Positions 12,271-24,865 of a stretch of DNA of 64,000 nucleotides are shown piece by piece (within the stretch, counting starts at the first letter, position 1; each line of letters begins with the position of its first letter). The position numbers were made by a program, and so were the translations under genes. This DNA is from Monilinia fructicola (Eukaryota > Ascomycota > Leotiomycetes > Helotiales > Sclerotiniaceae): NCBI GenBank assembly GCA_008692225.1, contig VICG01000001.1, positions 1,228,501 to 1,292,500 of the forward strand. The letters are read 5' to 3'. Under the pieces are notes generated by a model, which saw only the letters and a program-made list of their open reading frames with translations, searched no databases and was not told where the DNA came from.

Positions 12271-12330
12271 ACCGAGCTCCCTGTATCATGCACGTCCCTA
12301 TATCTTGCACACTTTTCAAAAAGTGGAAAA
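12271..12330. repeat. Left terminal inverted repeat of the outer DNA transposon
   Basis: It pairs with 22918-22977 in reverse complement. It contains two tandem, slightly diverged copies of CCCTGTATCATGCACG / CCCTATATCTTGCACA, a doubled motif of the kind transposases bind. Confidence 0.85.
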
Positions 12331-13305
12331 TTAACAAATAAAATTAATTAATAAAAAATCTATTAATATTATAATATAAAATTTAAATATAATATATTTT
12401 CAATAATTTTGAAATAATATTATAAAAAGAAAACATTGTAAAACTTAAATATATTTAGATACTAATTATAATTTTAAAAATGTGTATTGAATTATTATAA
12501 AAATTAAATAACTCTTTATAAATTATTAAAAAATAAGTATCTTTTATTTAAATAATATTTTTTAATAATAAAAAACTTTAAATAATAGAAAAAACTAAAT
12601 TTTTTTATGAAAAATTTAAAGATTATATTAAATATAATTTATTAAAATTTAATAATCAAAAAAATATTTATTAAAAATAGTTTTATAATTAATAAATAAA
12701 GAATATTTTGTTAAAAAAATAAAGTATTATATAAATATCAATTGAAAATCTTTATATTTATTAAAAAAAAATATTTAATAATAAAAAAAATAAAGATATC
12801 ATATTATAAAAAATATAAGAAAAGTTTATTATTCTTATATTATATAATATATAATATTTTTTTTGAAAAAAAAAAATCTTTTTATTATATATATAAAATA
12901 AATTAAGATTATTATAAAAAAAATCTAAAAATATATTATAAATTCAATTTAATTATCGAATTTAAAAAAATTTATTTTTCGAAATAGTAATATTATTTTT
13001 CGTATACTAATCGCTATGAAAAATCAATAATTTAAAGTATAAAATTTTTATTTAAAACAATTATATAATTTTTTATTTTAAAAAAACTTATATATAATAA
13101 ATTTATATAATGATTATTGAAATATATTATTTTTATATAATATAATATATTAGTATACTCATTAATTTTAATTTAATTTTATTTTTTAAATCATTCAAAA
13201 TTTTAAATATTTATTTTAATTTCATTTAAAATAAGTTTTATTAATTAAAAACTATTTTTATATAACTTTTTTATATATTTATTTTATTAAAACTTATATT
13301 TATTG

Positions 13306-13460
13306 TGTCAAGATCGGCACGTGATGCCAAGCATCACATGCCCACGCTAGTCCTATAAAGGAACGGAATCCTTCGGATCCCATTCCTTTCCCCTTTATAG
13401 AATTTTACTTACATTACCATCCCTTTTTTAGTCTTTAGTTTTTATCTTATTATATAAACA
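13306..13460 (+). repeat. 5' LTR of the gypsy element
   Basis: Begins TGTCA and ends AACA, the counterpart of TGACA in the 3' copy. It contains a hairpin around aatccttcggat. Its outer half is GC-normal; its inner half carries transitions relative to the 3' LTR. Confidence 0.92.
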
Positions 13461-15232
13461 TTGAATTCTATTTTACAAAATATTAGGTTTATTAAAAGAA
13501 GAACTAAATATTAATAATTAATATTTTAAAATCTATTATCAAATTTCCTTAAACATATTATCCTTTAATATACCAGGAAAAGAGATTACGGTTTTATAAA
13601 ATAAATCTTAATATAATATCCTTTAAAGAATATTATATATAATCAATCTTTTATAATATTAATCTATAAACTGAAAAAAGCCAAATTAATTTATTAAATC
13701 AATCAAAACAATTTTAAAATAATAATCTCTAAACTATACAATATCTTAAAATCCAAATTCGCTAAAAAAACCTTAAAAAAAAACAACAAATTTAAATAAA
13801 TAAAAGAAAAACCTTATAAAGAGAAAAAAAGTATACAAAAAAAAATAAATAATCAAATAGTTAAAAAATTAATTTTATTTTAAATTAATAATAAATAAAT
13901 TATATAAGTTTAATTAATAAATAATAATAAAAAATTAGTTAAAGGATCAAAATCATTTATTATCTATAATCAATAAGTTTTGTAAATACAATTAAGGTTT
14001 AATTTTAGTTTTAATCAAGAAAATCAAAAGAGATATATAATTAATATTAATTTAATTAATATAAAAGATTTAAATAATAATAATAATTTTAAATAAATTA
14101 TAAATAACGAAAATAGTTAAATATACAAGAATTAAAATTATATTATTAATAGAAAATAATATAATAAACTTATCCTTAGTATTTAATATATTCCCAAAAA
14201 TCCTAGATTATTATTGTTGTTTAATATTGTAAAATTAAAGCTTTAAAGAAATAAGAATATAACCAAGAAGAGAGATTATTAGTAATAAAAAGATAAATGG
14301 CAGTTTTTCTTTAATAACAACAATTGCTTTTTATTAAAAAAAAGAAACTATATTAATATAGAATTATAATAATATTAAGTTATAAACACTTTAATAAAAT
14401 TACATTTAACAAAACCATTATCTTAAAGTATTAAAATAATTAATAATAGGAAGAAGGTTTAAATATATAAGGGAAATAAAATCCATTTATTTGAATTAAG
14501 GATTATTCTTCGGTTAAAGGCTTTTTATTTTGTATAATTTAGGAAAGAATGATAACGATATTAGAATATAAATTATGAAAAGTAAATGAATTACTTTTAT
14601 ATTAAAGGGTATTTATAATAAAATAGTTTAAGCAGCAATTGTTAGAAATTATTTAATAGGGTTGATTAAAAAGCGTATCCAAATGACTTGTTTAAATAAC
14701 GATATAATCGAAATAGCGAAATTCTATAATTAAATCTTTTTGAAGGAAATGATTGTTTATTAAGTATGGATTAAAAAAATATTGATTTAAAAACAGATTT
14801 AAAGATAATTAATGTTAAATAAAAGGATAGACAATTAATTTAAAAATAAATAAATTACTTTAAAAGTTTGTTATAAAATATAATTTAGTATTATAAAGAA
14901 AAAAGTAATAATTGCAAATTATAAGATAAAATTAAATTAAAATATTTTTAAGAGAATATATTGTAATTTGAATAAAAACCTGCTAACAATTTATAGAGGA
15001 TTTAAGGTAATCATTTAAAATACAAAAAACTTTATTAGAGTAGAAGCAAAATTATTTTTAAAACAAGTAATCTTTGATAAAAGAATCTTAATAAAGCTTT
15101 TTATTAAATAATTTTAGTATAATGAGTAATAATTTATATATATTAAATAAAAACCAAAACTTAAAAGAAAAGAGAATAAAACATTTTAAAATATTTTAAA
15201 AAACAAAAAAGAAAATTAAAGCAAATAAAAAA

Positions 15233-15280
15233 TGTTTTTATTATAGTAATATAAATTATTAGGTTTTTAATTATATTAAG
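15233..15280 (+). pseudogene. Gag zinc-knuckle remnant
   Basis: A CX2CX4HX4C spacing can be traced with the first Cys intact. The second Cys, the His and the last Cys all read as Tyr (TAT), and the residue after the His is a stop. These are the changes expected from RIP of TGC/TGT, CAT and TGG codons. It lies upstream of the reverse transcriptase remnant, as gag should. Confidence 0.6.
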
Positions 15281-17024
15281 AAATTAAAGAAATTAAAAAA
15301 TATTGTTTTTCTTTATTAATAAAAGCAATAAAAGTAAAGGGAAAAAAGCTTTTATAACGTTAAAGTAAATTCAATAAAAGATTAAGGTAAAATTGTGGTA
15401 ATTTTTTTGGAAAAACGAAATTATTAATAAAAAACAAATAATAGCAAAGGTAAAATATATATTATTAATAATAATATTATTACTTAAAACAAAATATTAT
15501 TTTAACTTTATTGTATATAAAATATAAATTAAGAAAATCTATATATAACTATTTACAAATTATAGATACAAGCTTAATTTTCCAAACAATTATTATTATT
15601 TGTGAATAGTATTACAAGATTACTAGTAAAGTTTAAAGCTATTATAGACTTTGAAAGTAATTTTAAACTTTATTAGTTTTAAAGTATTGAAATAAATAAA
15701 ACATAAACAATTAAACATTTATTATTTTATAATTTAGGAATATTAATAAAACCATTTTTGAACTTATATTTTTATTAACTATTAAAGAGATATATATTAA
15801 TTATTTATTAATAAAAAAATCAAAATTATTTAGATTTAAAAAGATAAACCTTAAAAGCAAGTAAGATTATACTAGGATTACTATGGTTACACCAATATAA
15901 TCCCAAAATAAATTAGAGAATAAAAGAATTAATGAATAATAAACAAATTATTAAATTGTAAGTTATTATAAATACAATAATTTTTTTTCCTAAATTTAAT
16001 GTAGAATGCAAAAAAAAAAATAGAATTAACTAAAGATAATATCTTAATAAATATAGCAATTATTTTTCTAACTTTAATCGAAGATTTAGATAAAAATATT
16101 ATTAAAGCGTTATTAAAATGAATTCTATTATAGTATACAAAATATTTCTTAATTTTTAGCATAAAAAAAGCAAAAAAACTTCCTTTATATAAATCTAATA
16201 TTAATTACAAAATTATACTACGAAAAAAAACTATATTACTATTTAACTTGATATATAACTTAGTAGAGTATAAACTCTAAATCCTTAAAAAATATATTAA
16301 TAAGATGATATTAATTGGATTTATATAAAAAAAGGCTTATTTAAAACCATATATAAATTATAAAGATTAGATAAAATTATTGTTTTAAATAAATACTAAA
16401 CTAATCTTAGCAAAATTAAGTATTAATCTTATTTATTATCAAAAAAATTCTATATTCAAAATGGTTTTTTGATTATTAGAAAGTATATAGCTAAGATTAT
16501 ATATATCTTTGTTTTAACTATAAAGGATTAAATAAAATCATTATTCTTTATTTGGGTATATTCAAGTATAAATATAGTATTAATCAAAGATTTAGATAAA
16601 GATATTACTAAAGTATTATTAAAGCGGATTTTATATGGTATACAAAATATTCTAATCTTTAATGAAAAAAAGCAGAGAAACTTTTTTTATAAAATTTATT
16701 TAATTACGTTATTATATTATAGAGAAAGGGGGAGCATTATAGAGGAGTAAAAACGAGGTAGAAAAAGCTTCTTTAATGAATAATAACCTTAATATAATAT
16801 TGATTAAGGTAAAAGAATATTCAATAATTAATGATATTGATTAGGTATTAAAATTATTTAAGTTTAAAGTATCAAAGCGTTAATTGAAGAGTTAAGTTGG
16901 GATTAAAAAAGAATGGTATAAAATTAAGTATTTTGAATGCATTAAGTTTAATTTATAAAAATCATTATTCAATGTATTCGATATAATTTAAAATATATAT
17001 TATAATAAGATTAAAGGAATAAGA

Positions 17025-17240
17025 AGAATTTTTATTAAACTGGATTTAAATAATACAATTTAATATATATTATTAAAGTATTTAAAAATAGCTATTTCGG
17101 ATTATTTGAATATTTGGTGAATGCCTTTTGGTTTATATAACATTTTAACTACATTTTAAGTATATATAGATAAATATTTTAGAAGAATTTATAAATAAAA
17201 TAATAATTGTATACTTGAATGAATATTCTAGTATATTTTA
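17025..17240 (+). pseudogene. Reverse transcriptase remnant
   Basis: A KLDL segment (about 17037-17048) matches the first catalytic block. GLFEYLV is followed, one base out of frame, by MPFGL (from 17122), the hallmark of Ty3/gypsy reverse transcriptases. Further on, VYLNE stands where VYLDD is expected, so the catalytic Asp pair is lost by G-to-A change. Confidence 0.75.
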
Positions 17241-17719
17241 TAAATTTAATAAAATATAAGGATTATATTAAATAAGTATTAGAAAAACTTATTAGAATAA
17301 AAATTATTTTATAAACTAAAAAAATACTTTTTCAGAAGTTATTAAAATGAAATTTCTAGATTATATGGTTTTTAACCAAAGTGTTGCTTATAAATTTAAT
17401 TAAAGTGAATTTAATAACAAAATAACCCTTATTAAAAAGCATAAAAAAAATATTATCATTCTTAGAATTTTGTAACTTTTACTAAAGATTTATAGAAAGG
17501 GTATAGTATTATAATATTATTAATAATATAATAAACAAAAAAAGGAATAAAATTTTATTAAATAAAAGAATACAAATTAACTTTTAACAAATTAAAAGAA
17601 GCGTTTATAAAAATATTATTATTAGATTATTTTTTACTAATATTATTGTGTTTCCTAGAAACAAATATTTTAATCAGGGCAATTTATAGTATATTATCAT
17701 AATAATAAGATGATACATA

Positions 17720-17800
17720 TAAACATCCGATTACGTTTTATTCGAGAAAACTGAATATTAGTAAAAATAAATTACATTACATTTAATCAAAAATTATTAA
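17720..17800 (+). pseudogene. RNase H remnant
   Basis: The reading HPITFYSRKLN followed by a Lys/Asn-rich helix matches the strand-helix region typical of Ty3/gypsy RNase H domains. It lies about 600 bp downstream of the reverse transcriptase motif, at the expected distance. Confidence 0.7.
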
Positions 17801-19439
17801 TTATAATGGATTTAATTAAATATTAAAAATATTTTCTAAAAAGATATTTAATACTAAATTATAATCATTTTTGATTATAATAATCTAAAATATTTTATTA
17901 TTTTTCAATTACTTAATTAAAAGATAAGTAAGATAAGCGGTGATATTAATAATCATTAATTTTATGATTATTTATAAATTAAATAAAAAAAACTTGATGG
18001 ATAAACCATTCTAAAGAATTAATTACTTAGTATAAGAACATTGTATTAATATTATTATTAAAACTACAAAATTAAATATTAAAATCATTCCTATTAATAA
18101 AAGATTATGAAAGATATATTGTACAAAATTATAATAATAATATTAAAATTATTTAAAAAAGGTAGAAAATATTCATTAGATAAGTTAAAAAAAATAAATA
18201 AAATCCAATATAATTTAAATTACCTAAAAATATTATTAATTATATAAAGTAATTTATACACTTTTGAAAATATTAAGAAGGTTTTATAATATTAAAAAAA
18301 ATTAATATTAGAAATAAGAAAAGATCTAAAATAAATATTTAGATCTAAAGAAGCTAAAGTATATAATATATAATGGAATTGTGGTACTATAATAGTATAT
18401 GATTATATATACTATCAAATAAAAACTTACAGAAAGCTACTATTACAGGAAATTCTATAATTCTTTAATAATAAATACTTTGAAAAAAATAATTTTGAAA
18501 AAACGGTAACTATAAAATCTGTTTTATAAAAAAAGGGAATAAATTTTATACAAATATAAATATAAATATTAAAGATTATACAAAATTCCTATTTAGTTTA
18601 TTAATATTATAAAAACTTTTCAAAAGAAGAAATTTGAATAAATTATTATTAATATTAATTCCAAATAGATTATAAAAAAGCATAGTATTTGATTTAATAA
18701 TAAATTTTCTTATATTACGATTAAAAATAAATTTTAGCAACGGAAAGTTAGTAGAAAAAGATAGAATTATTTTACCCTATATATAATTTAATTCCTAATA
18801 ATAATTTATAGGAATGAACAAAAGAAAGGAAGATTTATATTATATTGTAAGGAATATAACTAATATACAATTTGCTTATCTTATTCTTAAGAAAAATATT
18901 TATAAAATATAAAATGCTAAACTCAATTATTATAGATAAAACTGGTTTGTTTATTAATACATTTTAAAAAGCATTGATAGTTTACTTAAGAACCTATAGA
19001 AAAAATATTAATTATTTTCCATTTATAAACCAATAAATCAATTAAAAAACTAAATTAATTATTAAAAGCTTTCTTAAGGATATTTATAAATTATAAATAA
19101 AATAATTAATTAAATTTACTATATTTCATCGAAATTTATATACAATTTAATATTATTAAATATTACAAAACTATCCCTGTTTAAAGCAAATAAAAAAACT
19201 ATATTATTATTATATATTAAAATAAACGCATAGTATAAATTAAAAAACGTTACGTAGTTAATAAAACGTTTTAAAGTTTTATATATCAATTTATTAAATA
19301 ATTTGATATATTATCAAAATATCTAAATAAAATACTATAATTAGAAATACAAATCCCAAACGTTTAATGTTAAAGATATAGTTTAATTATTTTGTAGGAA
19401 CCTTTTTATTAATAGAGAATATGTTAAATTAGAATTAAA

Positions 19440-19560
19440 GAAATTAGGATTATTTAAAATATTAAAATAAGTAGAATTATAGAAGTTACAAATTAAAACT
19501 CTTTGATAAAGTTTAAATGTACTATAATGTTTTTTATATTAGTTTATTAAGTCTTTATTG
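19440..19560 (+). pseudogene. Integrase C-terminal (GPY/F) remnant
   Basis: KLGLFKILK, then a stop and VEL, match the KLGPFKI module at the end of gypsy integrases. The segment after it has several stops but keeps the family's spacing. The catalytic core, expected between about 18700 and 19300, is too degraded to point to single residues. Confidence 0.6.
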
Positions 19561-22396
19561 GAATAGCTTTTAAAGGTGAATAGATTAAATAATATTATAG
19601 AAGCTATTGGGGTTAAAACTGGTAAAAAACAAGGCTTTACAATAATAACATTTTAGAAATGGGAAGTAGAAAAAGATATTTAATTTAAGAGTAAAAAATT
19701 GCTGAAAAAAAGCTTGAGTACTTTGTATATTAAAAAAATTATTCTGAAAAAGAAGATATTTAATAAAAACTAAAGAATCTGAAAAAAATGTATAGAAAAA
19801 TAATCAAAATATTTTACAAAACTTTATTCATTTATAATAAAAACATTAAAAAAAGCTTTAAATTAGGATAAATAAAAATAATTTCTTTAAATAAGAAAAT
19901 TATTATTTGTATAATTAAAAAAGATATAAGATTGGCTTTTTTAATAAATAATTTTAATATCTATATTAATTAATAATTTATTTTGGAATAATATAAAAGA
20001 TAATAAAAATTACCCTTAGAATTTATTAGAGATCATAATTAATAAAATTGTAGTTTAATATAAATAATAATTATAAACTAATAAATTAAAAAGTGATAGT
20101 TTAAGGCTAAAATTACAAAAATTATTAAAAAAATCTTTATGAGATTAACAATTAATTAATCAAAATAAGACTACAATTCTATTTTACTTTTAACAAAAAA
20201 AAAGGAGTAATAAACTCAAATTAATAATTAAATAGAGTAATTACATTATTATTACAATTTAATTCATTTATTGGGTAAAAACTCCAATATTGTTACCAAT
20301 TGATCGCAAACCTCAGTTTTTAGAAATCTTATTTTTTTTAATTTTATAATAATAATAACTTTTATATTATTATTATTATTCTTTAATTAACAAAAAAGAT
20401 GGTGATGATGATAAATTTAAACAATTTGGAAGTAATATTTAATATTAACGATAAATTATTGAAATTGCAATATTTTTAGTTTTTAATAAATATTTAGAAT
20501 AGTATTAATAAAAAAATAAAATGGAATTTAGATATAAATAATGAGAACGATTATAAAATTTTATTAAATTAATTAAAAAAGTATATCAAATCAGAAAAAA
20601 AACATTTTGTGATTAATGTGAAAAACAAATGGGTAAAAAGAGTTGTAGCAAAAAGCTATAAAATGGGCTAATAAAATTTAATTATTGTTGAGATTAATAT
20701 TAACTAGGAAAAAGTGTAAGAATTAGTATTATTTAGTTTATTAATAAGTAAGAAAGTATTTATAAGAGAGCAATTTATTTAAAGAGAATAACGAAAGAGA
20801 GATCAAAATGATTTTTTGAATTGAAATATTGAAAAGAAAGAAGATAAAGAAAGATGAGAAAAAAAATTAGTTATAAGAAAAAACTAATAATCAATATTAA
20901 TAACAAATGGAATAAACCTTATATAATAAAATCATTAGAGGGGGAAGTAAACAAAACATTATTAAAAGGTTTAGAAGAGAATTCATTAAAACCTGATTTT
21001 AACGAAGGAAGAATTAATAATAATAACGGTATTGAAAATAAGAAGAGTAAATAATGCGGGTGTACAAGATAACAAATTTAATAGATATATTCTACGAAAT
21101 ATAAAGAAAATAATTATAGTTGATATAATAAATTTAAGGGAGGGTATTAATAATTTATTTAAATTAATACAAGTATATAAGAATATAGATCAAAAAAAAT
21201 TTTTTAATCAAAATCTTTGTTAATCATTAAAATTCTATAATTAACTTTGGGGATAAATTCTAACTCCTAAAGTAAGAAGTTAATAAGGTGATGGTAAAAT
21301 ATAGCAAATTTAAAAAAAAACTGTTATACAATTTTAGAAAAAAAGAAGGTTAAAATAATAAATAAACATTTATTTACAATAAATTTTGAATTTAGATTAA
21401 ATTATTATTATATTAAAGTATTAATATTTATAAAAATTAAATTAAGAATGTTAGGCTTTAATTATAAATTTCTATAATAAACGTTTTTAATTCTATTAAA
21501 ATAATAATGTATAATTAAACGAAAATAATATTTATACAAATTAATTTAAAATAGCTTTATAGAATTATAATAAAAAATCTTAGATTGGATATAATTAAAT
21601 TAATTAATTGATAATTATTTAATTAATAAGAAAAAGATTATATCAATAGTATATAATATAATCACCAATATTATTTGATAAACAAATAAATTATTATATT
21701 TTATTTACAAAAAAAAAATTTAAACTATTATTATTAGTAAGAATCTGTAGATAGATATTTAATTTAACTATAGGATTAAATATAATAAACGTTTTAGTAA
21801 TAAATATTTCAAAAAACATCATTTATACAAATAGGATTAATCCTTTAAGAAAATTATATTTTATTAATAATATAATTAATTATAACAAAAAATTAAAAAT
21901 TATTAAATCTATAATATTTAAAAAACAAATTAATAAGGAAAAACCAATAAAAAAGGCTAATACTAAGGAAATAAGAGTAAAGAATTACAAGTTTGGTAAA
22001 AAGATTATTAAAAATAAAAAGATTAATAAAAAAATATCTAGGAAGATATTAATAAAGATAAAAATGATGCAAGTTTAAATAACTTTAAGAACTTTGAATA
22101 AAGAATAAAAGAATAAGTAAAAAATATTTATAATAATATCAAAAAGAAATTATTTATATATTAAAAGAAAATTAATATGCATTTATAAAATAAAGGAAAA
22201 TTATAAACCAAAGATTATTTGTATTATTACGATTTGAATAAGAAATTAATTCGCTATTTAGAGAATTCTTCATTTTTACTAAAATAATTATTTATTTTTA
22301 TAAATAAATTAATTATTTATATTAAATAGTATTTATAATTTACATATTTAGTTAATTAATTGATTATTAAAGTATTGATTACAAAAAGAGGAATAA

Positions 22397-22550
22397 TATT
22401 AAAATCGGTACATAATACTAAATATTACATACCCACGTTAATCTTATAAAGAAACAGAATCCTTCGGATTCTATTCCTTTCCCCTTTATAGAATTTTACT
22501 TACGTTACCGTCCCTCTCTTGGCCCCCAGTTTCTGTCTTACTGTATGACA
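22397..22550 (+). repeat. 3' LTR of the gypsy element
   Basis: Aligns end to end with 13306-13460. Here the first (inner) half is the mutated one (cggtacataatact against cggcacgtgatgcc), while the outer half keeps ggcccccagtttctg where the 5' LTR has gtctttagtttttat. It ends TGACA. Confidence 0.92.
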
Positions 22551-22917
22551 TATTGATATTATTATAATATAATACTCTTTTAAATAATTTTATTTTTGTT
22601 TTAAATCTTAAATAGTTTTTATTTTTAAAAATTCAATATAAAAATCGAATTATAATATTTTTAAAAAATTTAAAAAATAAATATTAAACCATAAATAATA
22701 AAAACATTAAAAAACTAAATATAATCTTTTAAATTCTTAAATTCTTTATTCTATTAATAAAATATTAAATGAATCTTTTTATTATTTTATTAGTATTAAT
22801 TCTAATAATATATAATATTTTTTATTTAAAAAACTACTATTATAAACTATTTATTTTAATTTATTATTATATAAAATTTTAGATTGTTTTAATGATTAAT
22901 TAATTTATAACTTATTT

Positions 22918-22977
22918 ATTTTCGAAAATGTTAAAACGTGCAAGATACAGGGGCGTGCATGATACAGGGAGCTCGGT
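22918..22977. repeat. Right terminal inverted repeat of the outer DNA transposon
   Basis: Reverse complement of the left TIR, with the same doubled subunit (gtgcaagatacaggg then gtgcatgatacaggg). It ends 129 bp before the start codon of the Zn2Cys6 gene. Confidence 0.85.
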
Positions 22978-22979
22978 TA

Positions 22980-23105
22980 TCCCTTTCAATCAAATTCCGA
23001 CACAGCCACACTCAACTGCATTCTCCGTACAACCACACATATCAAAAGAGATTTCCCTCCATATTAGTTAGTGATCGTCATGAATTGATTGTGATAAAGG
23101 TAACA
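22980..23105. promoter_or_regulatory. Short upstream region of the Zn2Cys6 gene, cut by the transposon
   Basis: Only about 130 bp of ordinary DNA separate the right TIR from the start codon, so most of any original promoter lies beyond the 10.7-kb island or was displaced. No TATA-like element was identified. Confidence 0.4.
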
Positions 23106-24345
23106 ATGAATCGTCGAGCCCACAAAAAAGTCAAGAAAAGGGTGTTTGCAATGTAAATCGAGGCATATCAAGGTGAGAGTAACAGAAAGGGGTTTGACTT
23201 GATGAAAATGGATGGAAAGTCAAGCTTTCATTTACATCAGAGCTTTGAAAATACACAGCTGACAATGATATTATTCTCGTAGTGCGATGAATCCCATCCA
23301 GAGTGTGTCAACTGTAAAACAGCAAATCACGCATGTTCTTATAGAACTAAGCCTACGATCGCCACGCCCCCAGAGTCATTTACTCAAAGTAACCCACAAA
23401 CCCCTCGGGGACTATTTTTGCAACCAGAAAAGACATCATTCCCTCAACCATATGTCAACTTAACTCATTTAGAGCTGTTCCAACATATCCATGGTGATAA
23501 AAGCTTTTTGTGGGATGATAAATCACGGGGCCACTCTCCTCACGTCCTCAAAAAATGCATTCCTGGCCCCCTTTCTCATGTACGAACTTCTTGCTTGCGC
23601 GGCTTTACATTTTAGCATCACTCGCCCTGATGAGTTTCAATTCTATCACGATGAATCAAGACTATTGCAAGAACAATCACTGAAAATGTTCAAGGAATCA
23701 GTGCCAGAAGTAAATGAACAAAACCTTATTCCGGCTTTTTTGTATTCTGGGATTCTAGGACTTCATTTCTTTGTGGATACGTTCACTGTACCTGATTCAA
23801 ATTTGGATCAATTCATTGATAGACTGGTCCAAGCTATCAAATTGATGCGTGGAGTGCGGGTTTGCTTCACTGGGTGGTGGGAAGTTTTGATGCAGTCTGA
23901 GATCCGTGACTTGATGCAATTTGGTGATGGAGATATGGACCATACTGACGAATATGTGGAAAACGTTCTTTCACTTCAAACAAAGCTATCTGAGATTCCT
24001 GGTATTGAACAAACAGAACTAGAAGTGTTGCAAGAAGCCGTCCGTCAACTGAAGTGGGTGTATACTTCCAGTCTCTTCAATCTCCAGAATGGTAACTCGA
24101 GTCCGAGAATGGTTACCTCATGGCCAATCACACTCTCAGTAGAATATGCGGAACTTCTCACTCAAAGAAGACCGGGTTCATTGGTTGTACTGGCTTATTA
24201 TAGCGTCATGTTACACAAATGTCGTGAGAGTTGGGCGGTCGGCAGTGCAGGGAATTTTCTATTAGACGTGGTGGGAACATGCCTTGGTGAAGATTGGGGA
24301 TCATGGCTGGAATGGCCTAGATCAAAATTAATTGAAGGCGTCTGA
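23106..24345 (+). CDS. Zn2Cys6 transcription factor (UPC2-like type), with two 1-base frameshifts
   Basis: Nuclear DNA-binding regulator with an N-terminal binuclear zinc cluster. From the ATG at 23106 the reading is RRAHKK, then, after dropping one A from the run at 23124-23129, KGCLQCKSRHIK. Intron 23173-23282 follows, and exon 2 continues CDESHPECVNC, completing six Cys (CX2CX6CX5CX2C is the visible part after the first Cys). Exon 2 runs through NLTHLELFQHI and then changes frame at 23489-23490 (one extra C) into AFCG and the C-terminal regulatory domain, ending SWLEWPRSKLIEGV. With both corrections the gene is 376 whole codons. This layout (RRxHKKSRxGC, then LTHLELFHH) is that of the UPC2/sterol-regulator-like group. 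No target is known. Errors or decay are both possible. Confidence 0.75.
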
Positions 24346-24388
24346 ACTTTTGATTGAATTGCTTCGATAAAGGTGCCAATATCGATTT

Positions 24389-24865
24389 TTGGAAATTGCC
24401 GACGATGAAGCAATGCAGAAGCGAGCCCTTTTCTTCCACCTTCGTCAACTCACAAAAGTTTTCAGCCTTACGGTATCACGTCAATTTCGCAATCGTGTAC
24501 GCAATACTCTTGTTAAAGGCGTTTGTGGATATCTGTGGACAGTTCACGAATTCGAACCAGGTTTTTATCATTCCATCGATTTGTGTGACATCAAAGAGAT
24601 GCTAGGCTTACAGAGGTTATGCCGCACAATAAGTAGTGAGGAACTTCTATCTTTTGCTGTAACATACATGCTTGGTGGAACATTGGACGAAACTAAATTA
24701 ATGCATATACGTGAGAGTAGAAATGGTCCACGCAACACTCTCTCTTATGGGCACTATTTGCACTACCTCCGACCAACCATCTTTAGAAAACATCAAACTA
24801 GTCGCAATATTGAATTCTTAAATATTTCTATTTTAAATTCTTCGTTCAAGATTTTTGTAAACTGA
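24389..24865 (+). CDS. Unrecognised 158-codon open frame
   Basis: It opens with TTG, not ATG, so it could only be an exon or a fragment. The translation has a charged start (EIADDEAMQKRALFFHLRQL) and balanced composition, but no motif I recognise. It follows the Zn2Cys6 stop by about 40 bp in the same direction. It may be a relic or chance. Not called with confidence. Confidence 0.2.
   Translation: MEIADDEAMQKRALFFHLRQLTKVFSLTVSRQFRNRVRNTLVKGVCGYLWTVHEFEPGFYHSIDLCDIKEMLGLQRLCRTISSEELLSFAVTYMLGGTLDETKLMHIRESRNGPRNTLSYGHYLHYLRPTIFRKHQTSRNIEFLNISILNSSFKIFVN

Larger units (their letters stand above)
13306..22550 (+). mobile_element. Ty3/gypsy LTR retrotransposon, 9.2 kb, heavily RIP-mutated
   Basis: It is bounded by two related direct repeats (LTRs, 155 and 154 bp) and by a perfect 5-bp target duplication, TATTG, at 13301-13305 and 22551-22555. 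The purine-rich stretch aaaaagaggaa just before the 3' LTR fits a polypurine tract. Degraded forward-strand motifs appear in the order gag zinc knuckle, reverse transcriptase, RNase H, integrase GPY/F module, which is the Ty3/gypsy order. Frames are full of stops, mostly TAA or TAG where CAA, CAG or TGG would be expected, and catalytic codons carry G-to-A and C-to-T changes. No intact frame remains. About 2.8 kb after the integrase remnant and before the 3' LTR is not explained by gag-pol. Confidence 0.92.
12271..22977. mobile_element. TIR DNA transposon interrupted by an LTR retrotransposon, RIP-mutated
   Basis: The ends are inverted repeats: the left begins ACCGAGCTCCCTGTATCATG, and the reverse complement of the right end is identical over these 20 bases and stays similar for roughly 60 bases or more. 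Both ends are flanked by TA (12269-12270 and 22978-22979), the target duplication of Tc1/mariner/pogo elements. Without the nested retrotransposon and its duplication the element is about 1.46 kb. Its body is nearly all A+T and no transposase motif can be read, so superfamily placement rests only on TIR and TA. Confidence 0.8.

Noticed and set aside
20854..21223. Possible env-like third gene in the gypsy element
   Set aside because: Only Lys/Asn-rich sequence with no signal peptide, helix or glycosylation pattern.
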